Below are positions 57,887 to 64,000 of a stretch of DNA of 64,000 bases, one piece after another (position 1 is the first letter of the stretch; the number at the start of each line of letters is the position of its first letter). Source of the stretch: Acidipropionibacterium virtanenii (GTDB lineage: Bacteria; Actinomycetota; Actinomycetes; Propionibacteriales; Propionibacteriaceae); contig NZ_CP025198.1 in assembly GCF_003325455.1 (NCBI RefSeq), forward strand, positions 2,170,001 through 2,234,000. The letters run 5' to 3'. Under the pieces are notes generated by a model. That model worked only from the letters and a program-made list of their open reading frames with translations, ran no database searches and was not told the DNA's origin. The position numbers and the translations under genes were made by a program.

Positions 57887-59778
57887 GGCTTGTACTCCAG
57901 GGGTGCCTTGGGGGCCTTCGTGGTGGAGGGTTCGATGCCGTAGCGCGGCAGCGCGACCGAGAGGATCTGCCGCGCCACGGGCAGGGCGACCTCACTCCCC
58001 TGATGGCCCTTTGTGGGATTGTTCAGAACTACATATGTGAGGATGCTCGGATCCTCGGACGGACCGATTCCCGCATAGGAAGCTGTGTAGCCACGGTAGC
58101 AGTGACACGTCGGATCGATCCGCTGTGCCGTTCCCGTCTTGCCGATCGTGCGGTACCCGGGGACCGCACGGTCCGACTTCAGGGTGACCACTGCCTCCAT
58201 CATGTCGCGCACCTCGGCGGCGGCCTTCGCCGAGACGACCCGGCGCCCGGGGGCCCGGGTCACGGAGACCGGGTTGCCGTCCCCGTCGCGGGCCGAGGCG
58301 ATGATCGTGGGGGCGTGGTAGACGCCGCCGTTGGCCACGGCCGCCACCGCGGCGGCCTCCTGGACGGCGGTGACCGACATCCCCTGCCCGAAGGAGATCT
58401 GATCGCGGGTGAAGTCGGGCATCGAGGGTCCCGGGATGGTCCCGTCGGCCTCACCGGGGAGCGGCAGACCGGTGCTCCTCCCCAGCCCGAAGGCCTTGAG
58501 GTAGGAGGAGAAGTCCGACTTGGAGAGCTTCCTGGCCAGCAGCGTCGTCCCGATGTTCGAGGAGTAGGCGATGACCCCGCGGGCTGTGAGGTAGAGCCCG
58601 TCATGGTCGAAGGAGTCGGTGATCTTCCCGTCCCCCGATGTGACCGAGGCCGGCACCCTGACACGGGTGTCGGGGGCGACCAGGCCCTTGTCGGCCAGCG
58701 CGGCCATGGTGAGGACCTTCTCCACCGAACCCGGCTCGTAGGACGTCTCGACGGCGCGGTTGGTGATCTCGTTGGATGTGGTGCGCTCCAGCTTCGAGGA
58801 GTCGAAGGTGGGCATCGAGGCCATCGCCAGGATCTCGCCGGTCCTGACGTTCATGACGATCGCCTCCCCGGACTCGGCCTTGGTGTTCCGGACCGCCGTG
58901 GCCAGGGCGTTCTGGGTGGTGAGCTGCATCTGGGAGTCGAGGGTGAGGTTGTAGCTGACGCCGTCGACGGCCGGAACCAGGGTGTTGCGGCCCAGCGGGA
59001 TCCGTCCGTAGGTCGATGCCTCGTAGGACTCCTTGCCCTCGGTGCCCTTGAGCTGGGAGTTGAGCGTGTACTCCAGGCCGCCGGCGCCGACGCCGTCGCC
59101 GTTCACGAAGCCGATGACGTTGGAGGCCACGGTGCCCGAGGGATAGGTGCGCACCGGGTCGGAGGAGGAGAACACGCCGTACCAGTTCCCGGCGTCCATG
59201 TCCTTGGTGATGAGGTCGAAGATGTAGCTGGAGACGTGACGCTTGACCACCACGTAGCGCGACAGCTTGCCGTCGGATCCCTTCTGGGTGACCTCGTCGC
59301 GGTAGTCCTCGGGCACGCCTCCCAGGCGCTTCGCGAGGATCTTGGCGACGGCCTTGGGAGCAGCGGCCGCCTTCTGCGTCTCCTTGGGGCCCATCGAGAC
59401 CCTCTCGTCGACGCCGTTGCGGCTGATCATCCGCGGATCCACGATGATCCTCACGGCGGGCTCGCTGGCCGCCATCACGACGCCGTTGCGGTCGGCGATC
59501 TGGCCGCGGGCGGGCAGCAGGTTGTAGCCGCGCTGGATGTTGGCGGCCGCGGAGGCCGCATAGGCGGGGGCCTCGATGGCCTGGAGCTGGAGAGCCCGGC
59601 CGGCCAGTGCCACCATCCCGATCATGAGGATCACCAGGGTCAGGGTGAGTCGGCCGCGCTGGCTGGCCAGCCCGGCCCGGCGCTGACCGCCGCCCTGGTC
59701 CGGGCGACGGTTGCGGGTCCGGGCTCCCGACGGCCCGGGCCTCCCCGATCCGGCTGTGCCCGGCCGGCCCTGGCTCAT
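57883..59778 (-). CDS. ftsI: Class B penicillin-binding protein FtsI (PBP3)
   Basis: Septal transpeptidase. The 631 residues comprise a Gly/Arg-rich cytoplasmic tail, one transmembrane helix (about 44-62), a pedestal domain, and the transpeptidase with SxxK in PGSVEKVLT, SxN in YSSNIGTT, and KTG in IGKTGTAQR. A CxC pair (DPTCHCYRGY) follows the KTG motif; similar pairs occur in some actinobacterial homologues. The ATG at 59778 overlaps the ftsL stop (ATGA). Confidence 0.96.
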   Translation of the reverse strand: MSQGRPGTAGSGRPGPSGARTRNRRPDQGGGQRRAGLASQRGRLTLTLVILMIGMVALAGRALQLQAIEAPAYAASAAANIQRGYNLLPARGQIADRNGVVMAASEPAVRIIVDPRMISRNGVDERVSMGPKETQKAAAAPKAVAKILAKRLGGVPEDYRDEVTQKGSDGKLSRYVVVKRHVSSYIFDLITKDMDAGNWYGVFSSSDPVRTYPSGTVASNVIGFVNGDGVGAGGLEYTLNSQLKGTEGKESYEASTYGRIPLGRNTLVPAVDGVSYNLTLDSQMQLTTQNALATAVRNTKAESGEAIVMNVRTGEILAMASMPTFDSSKLERTTSNEITNRAVETSYEPGSVEKVLTMAALADKGLVAPDTRVRVPASVTSGDGKITDSFDHDGLYLTARGVIAYSSNIGTTLLARKLSKSDFSSYLKAFGLGRSTGLPLPGEADGTIPGPSMPDFTRDQISFGQGMSVTAVQEAAAVAAVANGGVYHAPTIIASARDGDGNPVSVTRAPGRRVVSAKAAAEVRDMMEAVVTLKSDRAVPGYRTIGKTGTAQRIDPTCHCYRGYTASYAGIGPSEDPSILTYVVLNNPTKGHQGSEVALPVARQILSVALPRYGIEPSTTKAPKAPLEYKP

Positions 59779-60209
59779 CGGTTCCCCGCCGAGACAGGGG
59801 CGTCACCGGCCAGCCCGGGAAGTTCCTTGCCGGTGACCCGGTACGGGGTGCCGACGACCTTCCCGGTGCGCAGGTCGATGAAGGCCGGCCTCGGATCGGG
59901 CACCATGCCCAGCTGTCTCGCCGATGTCTGGAGGTGTGTGGCGGAGCGTCGCGTGTCGACCTGGCTGGCCAGCGCCGCCTCCTGATGGGAGAGCGTCTCC
60001 ACCGTCGCCTTCCGGGAGCTCAGTTCCACGGACTGGCTCTGCAGGGTGGTGTTGAGGATCAGGGCGGCCACCAGACCGAAGGCCAGGATCAGCGAGATGA
60101 CGACGGAGAAGACCAGATTGCTCATCCTGGTGCGACCCACCGGCAACGCCCTCAGTCGGCTCCGGGCCCGTGACAGGCCCCTGACCGGGGCCGCGGGTTC
60201 GGCGCTCAT
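59775..60209 (-). CDS. ftsL: FtsL-like septum protein
   Basis: A 144-residue bitopic protein with a basic N-terminus, a transmembrane helix (about 32-52) and a short coiled coil (SSRKATVETLSHQEAAL), ending in a Pro/Gly-rich tail. Position between rsmH and ftsI, with ATGA overlaps at both ends, identifies it more than sequence. Probably part of the FtsQ-FtsL-FtsB complex. Confidence 0.85.
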   Translation of the reverse strand: MSAEPAAPVRGLSRARSRLRALPVGRTRMSNLVFSVVISLILAFGLVAALILNTTLQSQSVELSSRKATVETLSHQEAALASQVDTRRSATHLQTSARQLGMVPDPRPAFIDLRTGKVVGTPYRVTGKELPGLAGDAPVSAGNR

Positions 60210-61195
60210 GCTGCCTCCTTGATTCTCCGGATGACCCGCAGCCGGGCCGATGCGCTTCTGGGATTGACGGCGATCTCCTCGGCGTCGGGGCGCTCCGCCC
60301 CGTGCGTCACCGCGACGAACCTGGCGGACATCGACTCGGGCACGACGGGCAGGCCGGCCGGGGCGGAGTCGCTGCAGACCGCCCTGAAGGCGTCCTTGAC
60401 GGGGCGGTCCTCCAGGGAGTGGTAGGCGAGGACCGCCATCCGGCCTCCGACGGCCAGTCTGTCGAGGGCTTCGGGCAGGACCGTTGAGAGCGTGTCCATC
60501 TCCCCGTTGACCGCGATGCGAAGGGCCTGGAAGGTCTTCTTGGCCGGGTGGCCGTGGCTGCGGTGCCGCACCGCGGCGGGTATCGCGTCCTCGATGACGC
60601 GAACCAGCTGTGCCGAGCCGTCGAAGGGCCGACGGGTCCGTTCCTCGACGATGGCGCGGGCGATCCGCCTGGCGTTACGGTCCTCCCCGTAGCGGAAGAT
60701 GATCCGGGCGAGTTCGGCCTGGTCGGCGGTGTTGATCAGTTGTGCGGCTGTGGGGCCGGTGCTCTGATCCATCCGCATGTCGAGCGGGGAGTCGACCGAG
60801 TAGGCGAATCCCCGGTCCGCCCGGTCGATCTGGAGGGAGGACAGTCCCAGGTCGAGCAGGATCGAGTCGACCCTGTCGATGCCGAGGTCGTCGAGCACCT
60901 CGGGAAGCTCGTCGTGGACGGCGTGGACCAGTCTGACCCGGTCGTCGAACCGCTCCAGCCGGCGCCGGGCCAGCTCCAGGGCCTCGGTGTCCCGGTCGAT
61001 CCCCACCAGGAGCGCCCGGGGACAGGCCTCGAGGACGGCCTGGGCGTGCCCACCCATCCCGATGGTGCCGTCGACGTGGACGGCACCGGGACGCTCGAGT
61101 GCGGGTGCGAGGAGTTCGACGACTCTGGATCGCATCACGGGAAGATGCACGGCGTCGCTTCCCGCAGATGGCCTGCGGGCGGCGTTCTGCTCCAT
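60206..61195 (-). CDS. rsmH: 16S rRNA (cytosine1402-N4)-methyltransferase
   Basis: SAM-dependent methylase of the ribosomal P site. The 329-residue protein has HLPVMRSRVVELLAP near 20, the SAM loop DGTIGMGGHAQA near 42, LDLGLSSLQID near 110 and AYHSLEDRPVKDAF near 255. ATG 61195 was chosen for its GGAGG Shine-Dalgarno at 6 bases; ATG 61213 is also in frame. It follows mraZ by 125 bases. Confidence 0.96.
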   Translation of the reverse strand: MEQNAARRPSAGSDAVHLPVMRSRVVELLAPALERPGAVHVDGTIGMGGHAQAVLEACPRALLVGIDRDTEALELARRRLERFDDRVRLVHAVHDELPEVLDDLGIDRVDSILLDLGLSSLQIDRADRGFAYSVDSPLDMRMDQSTGPTAAQLINTADQAELARIIFRYGEDRNARRIARAIVEERTRRPFDGSAQLVRVIEDAIPAAVRHRSHGHPAKKTFQALRIAVNGEMDTLSTVLPEALDRLAVGGRMAVLAYHSLEDRPVKDAFRAVCSDSAPAGLPVVPESMSARFVAVTHGAERPDAEEIAVNPRSASARLRVIRRIKEAA

Positions 61196-61320
61196 CGGCT
61201 TCCTCCCTGACATGTTCCCGTGGGGCGAGGTTCCGGCCCGACTGCGACGACCTGACACAGGGGAAGTTGCGTCAGGGAATCGTTGTCGGGACGAAGCCAC
61301 GCCCCGCGCGACCTCACCGC

Positions 61321-61749
61321 TCAGTCGTCGGTGAAGACCTCCTCATTCATCTCGGCGAAGACCGATTCCTGCTCGGCGGAGTAGCTCTCCCACTCGGCGG
61401 CGTCCCACACCTCGACCCTGGTGATCGCGCCGACCACGACGATGTCCCTGTCGAGCCCGGCATAGCGCCGGAGCATCGGCGGGATCATCACCCTGCCCTG
61501 CTTGTCCGGGGCCGTGTCGCTGGCTCCGGCCGCCAGCATCCGCTGGTAGTCCCGCACCTTCTTCACGCTCACCGCCCCCTTGGCGATCTCCTGGGTCATC
61601 TCCACAAAAGTCGTCGTCGGATAGATCGCCAGGCACCTGTCCTGGCCCCTGGTGATCACCAGGCCCCCGTCCAACCCGTCGCGGAACTTCGCCGGGAGGA
61701 AGAAACGCCCCTTGTCATCGAGCCGAGGAGTGTGTGTACCCAGGAACAC
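61321..61749 (-). CDS. mraZ: Transcriptional regulator MraZ
   Basis: SpoVT/AbrB-type DNA-binding protein that represses or modulates the dcw operon. The 142 residues hold two swapped-hairpin repeats: GTHTPRLDDKGRFFLPAKFRD at the N-terminus (part shown) and SDTAPDKQGRVMIPPMLR near 75. The GTG at 61749 has a GGAGG Shine-Dalgarno at 6 bases. Four candidate operator boxes lie 36-71 bases upstream, so autoregulation is likely. Confidence 0.96.
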   Translation of the reverse strand: MFLGTHTPRLDDKGRFFLPAKFRDGLDGGLVITRGQDRCLAIYPTTTFVEMTQEIAKGAVSVKKVRDYQRMLAAGASDTAPDKQGRVMIPPMLRRYAGLDRDIVVVGAITRVEVWDAAEWESYSAEQESVFAEMNEEVFTDD

Positions 61750-61784
61750 CGGGCACCTCCTGACTCGACCCGAAGGCCGCTTCG

Positions 61785-61820
61785 CTCCACCTGGCCCCAC
61801 CATACTCCACAACGCTCCAC
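61785..61820 (-). promoter_or_regulatory. MraZ box array upstream of mraZ
   Basis: On the minus strand GTGGAG, GTGGAG, GTGGGG and GTGGAG start exactly 10 bases apart (plus positions 61815-61820, 61805-61810, 61795-61800, 61785-61790). Direct GTGG-type repeats at 10-bp spacing are the known MraZ operator layout. Confidence 0.78.
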
Positions 61821-61916
61821 CGACCGGGAGGATCAGGGCGCCACGGGTTGTGCCCCGTGCGAGGACACCCTCCGGAGCACCGCGACCGGCGTGTCGCATC
61901 GGTGGCGGGAGACGGG

Positions 61917-61932
61917 GTGGAGCCGGGTGGAG
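61917..61932 (+). promoter_or_regulatory. Paired MraZ-like boxes facing moxR
   Basis: GTGGAG at 61917-61922 and 61927-61932 repeat at 10 bases on the plus strand, about 130 bases upstream of moxR. They are oriented opposite to the mraZ array. Only two boxes, so weaker evidence. Confidence 0.45.
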
Positions 61933-61978
61933 CGTCGTCGACGCCGACCGTCCGCCCCGCCGGCCTCCCGGGCCCGGG

Positions 61979-61984
61979 TAGGAT
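61979..61984 (+). promoter_or_regulatory. Candidate -10 of the moxR operon
   Basis: TAGGAT is a good -10 hexamer but lacks a clear -35. It is 77 bases upstream of the moxR start and 46 downstream of the paired GTGGAG boxes, in the 312-base mraZ-moxR gap. Confidence 0.35.
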
Positions 61985-62061
61985 CGGCCGGGGCGATCTT
62001 CCCCCGGCCCCTGTTGACCGACGGCCGGACCCCGACCCACAGCACAGGAGGAGAGGACATC

Positions 62062-63015
62062 GTGAGCGACCCAGTCCAGGACGTCGTCGAGGTGATGGAC
62101 CGCGTCCGCGCGGCCGTCTCCAGCGTCATCGAGGGGAAGTCCGATCGCATCGACACGGCCCTGGTGGTGCTGCTGGCCCAAGGCCATCTGCTGCTGGAGG
62201 ACGTGCCGGGGGTGGGCAAGACGATGCTCGCGCGGGCCGTCGCCCGGTCGATCGACTGCACCTCCCGACGGATCCAGTTCACCCCGGATCTGCTGCCCTC
62301 CGACATCACCGGCGTGAGCGTGTTCAACCAGCAGACCCGCCAGTTCGAGTTCAAGCCCGGCGGCATCTTCGCCAACATCGTCGTCGGCGACGAGATCAAT
62401 CGCGCCTCCCCGAAGACGCAGTCGGCCCTGCTGGAGGCGATGGCCGAGCGACAGGTCTCATCCGACGGCGTGACCCACCAGCTCGACGCCCCCTTCATGG
62501 TCGTCGCCACCCAGAACCCCATCGAGATGGAGGGCACCTACCACCTTCCCGAGGCCCAGCGGGACCGGTTCATGGCGCGGATCACCATGGGTTATCCGTC
62601 GCGCGGCTCCGAACTCGACATGCTCGATCATCACGGCGCCGCGAATCCGCTGGACTCATTGCAACCGGTCACCTCCGGGGAGCAGATCAGGAGTCTCATC
62701 ACCACCGTCGGCACGGTCTACGCGGCCCCGGCCGTCAAGGACTACATCGTCGACATCATCGAGGCCACCAGGACGCACGAGGACCTGCGCCTGGGCGCCT
62801 CCCCGCGCGCCAGCCTCCATCTGCTGCGCGCCTCCCGGGCCCGGGCCGCCATGAGCGGACGGGACTACGTGATCCCCGACGACGTCCAGGCCCTCGCGGT
62901 ACCGGTGCTCACCCACCGGCTCATGCCGTCGTCGCGCGCCCAGCTGGACGGCCTCGGGCTGGAGGAGATCGTCTCCTCCATCGTGGAGGCGACCCCGCTT
63001 CCGGAACGGGGCTGA
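62062..63015 (+). CDS. MoxR-type AAA+ ATPase
   Basis: Chaperone-like ATPase acting with von Willebrand or DUF58 partners. The 317-residue protein has Walker A DVPGVGKTMLAR near residue 47, Walker B IVVGDEINRASPKTQ near 110 and sensor 1 VVATQNPIEMEGTY near 150, plus a lid domain. The start is GTG at 62062 with an AGGAGGAG Shine-Dalgarno. It is 4 bases ahead of the DUF58 gene; this pair beside mraZ is recurrent in actinobacteria. Confidence 0.92.
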   Translation: MSDPVQDVVEVMDRVRAAVSSVIEGKSDRIDTALVVLLAQGHLLLEDVPGVGKTMLARAVARSIDCTSRRIQFTPDLLPSDITGVSVFNQQTRQFEFKPGGIFANIVVGDEINRASPKTQSALLEAMAERQVSSDGVTHQLDAPFMVVATQNPIEMEGTYHLPEAQRDRFMARITMGYPSRGSELDMLDHHGAANPLDSLQPVTSGEQIRSLITTVGTVYAAPAVKDYIVDIIEATRTHEDLRLGASPRASLHLLRASRARAAMSGRDYVIPDDVQALAVPVLTHRLMPSSRAQLDGLGLEEIVSSIVEATPLPERG

Positions 63016-63019
63016 CCGG

Positions 63020-64000
63020 GTGCGGTTCTGGCAACACCTCAGCATTCGCGGACGGGTCCTGCTCGCCTGCGGGATCGTGCTCACCGTCATCGCGCTCGGG
63101 GTGGGCCAGCAGGACCTCGCCTGGGTCGGCCTGATCCTCGTCCTGCTCCCCGTGCTCGGGCTGCTGCTGGTGATGTCCACCCGCATGCAGATGGGGTGCG
63201 CGCGGACCGTCCGCCCCTCGCGCTGCACCCTGGGCGAGGAGCTGGAGGTCGTCACCACCCTTGAACGCTCGGCCGGTCTCCCGGTGGGCATCCTCCGCTT
63301 CGAGGAGTCGGTTCCACGGGCTCTCGGGGAGCGGCCCCGGTTCGCGGTCCACACCCTCTCGGGTTCGTGGATCCGTACTGTCCGCTACACCCTCACCGGC
63401 AATGCCCGCGGACGCTACGAGGTGGGCCCGATGCTGGTGCGGGCCTGCGACCCCTTCGGGACAGCCCGCGCCGACCACCGGTTCTCATCCTCCTCCCAGG
63501 TGATGGTGACCCCGAAGGTCTACGCGCTGGGAGCGATCGGCTCCACCTCGGGACCCACCCGAAGCGGTGAGGCGACCCCTGAGCAGGTGGGCTCCCAGGG
63601 GCAGGACGACGTGCTGATCCGCGAGTACCGCCAAGGCGACGACCTGCGCAGGGTCCACTGGCGGTCCACCGCGCACCTCGGCGATCTCATGGTCCGCCGG
63701 GAGGAGCAGTCCTGGGATCCCGCTGTCAGCGTCCTGCTGGACTCCCGTGGCGACCGGCACGCCGGGGCGGGTGCCGAGAGCTCCTTCGAATGGGCGGTCT
63801 CGGCCGCCGCGTCGATCTGCACCCACATGCTGGACAGGGGCTACCGGGTCCGGCTGGCCGATGCCGGTGGACAGATCATGGCCTCTGACGACGTCGACGT
63901 CCCGACCGCACGGGAACATGCGCTGGTGACTCTCACCGATGAGCGGATGGGCGACCAGCAGGATCTGCTGGCCGCGGCCCGGGCCTGCGCGACCGGCCAC
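63020..64000 (+). CDS. DUF58 domain protein, 3' end cut by window edge
   Basis: The 327 visible residues begin with two hydrophobic segments (about 10-50), an extracytoplasmic-like beta region, and the DUF58 signature REYRQGDDLRRVHWRSTA near 205, followed by a von Willebrand-like fold with LLDSRGDR. MoxR-DUF58 pairs often precede a transglutaminase membrane protein, which would lie past the edge. The start is GTG at 63020. Function is unknown. Confidence 0.88.
   Translation, partial: MRFWQHLSIRGRVLLACGIVLTVIALGVGQQDLAWVGLILVLLPVLGLLLVMSTRMQMGCARTVRPSRCTLGEELEVVTTLERSAGLPVGILRFEESVPRALGERPRFAVHTLSGSWIRTVRYTLTGNARGRYEVGPMLVRACDPFGTARADHRFSSSSQVMVTPKVYALGAIGSTSGPTRSGEATPEQVGSQGQDDVLIREYRQGDDLRRVHWRSTAHLGDLMVRREEQSWDPAVSVLLDSRGDRHAGAGAESSFEWAVSAAASICTHMLDRGYRVRLADAGGQIMASDDVDVPTAREHALVTLTDERMGDQQDLLAAARACATGH

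Overview
This window is about 64 kb of high-G+C actinobacterial chromosome core. The gene content fits Propionibacteriaceae (Propionibacterium/Acidipropionibacterium-like): RbpA, WhiA, a mycothiol-dependent enzyme fold, a class F sortase, a large FAD/Fe-S D-lactate dehydrogenase, CobF, and a full dcw cluster with SepF/DivIVA and a DAP-type MurE. The family assignment is inference from content. No insertion sequence, prophage, CRISPR array or toxin/defence island was seen.

Layout. 0-7.3 kb (minus): 5' part of RNase E/G, TIGR03936, a NagZ-like GH3 hexosaminidase and a TIGR03960 radical-SAM protein. 7.3-10.4 kb (minus): ndk, DUF4233, folC, rbpA, secG. 10.6-13.8 kb (minus): tpiA, pgk, gap. 14-19 kb (minus): whiA, yvcK, rapZ, uvrC, the last three joined by 4-base overlaps. 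19-24.3 kb: a histidine phosphatase, a Tat-type Rieske lipoprotein, uvrA (minus) and a DinB/maleylpyruvate-isomerase-like enzyme. 24.3-30 kb (minus): terC behind a manganese (yybP-ykoY) riboswitch, uvrB, coaE, rpsA. 30-34 kb (plus): class F sortase, then a D-lactate dehydrogenase behind a DtxR/IdeR-like box. 34-41 kb: polA, cobF, a hotdog thioesterase, a PdtaR-like ANTAR regulator, tRNA-Leu(CAA), pyk. 41-61.8 kb (minus): the division and cell-wall cluster, transcribed from mraZ through rsmH, ftsL, ftsI, murE, murF, mraY, murD, ftsW, murG, murC, ftsQ, ftsZ, pgeF, sepF, yggT, divIVA to a DksA-like gene, lspA and an RluA-type gene. 62-64 kb (plus): moxR and a DUF58 gene diverging from mraZ.

The most interesting signals are regulatory. 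(1) uvrA, uvrB and polA each carry the same promoter layout: a TGTC-containing 9-mer, 8 bases, a TANNNT -10 hexamer, then exactly 7 bases to the start codon. This matches the RecA-independent DNA-damage promoter (RecA-NDp/PafBC type) described in mycobacteria, here on leaderless genes. (2) Six further genes have a TANNNT hexamer 6-7 bases before the start and mostly no Shine-Dalgarno, so leaderless transcription looks common. (3) Four GTGG(A/G)G boxes at exact 10-bp spacing precede mraZ, and two more on the opposite strand face moxR. (4) A near-consensus iron-repressor box precedes the D-lactate dehydrogenase. (5) A manganese riboswitch precedes terC. Two short intergenic repeat families are also present. 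Nothing here looks like a wholly new multi-gene system.
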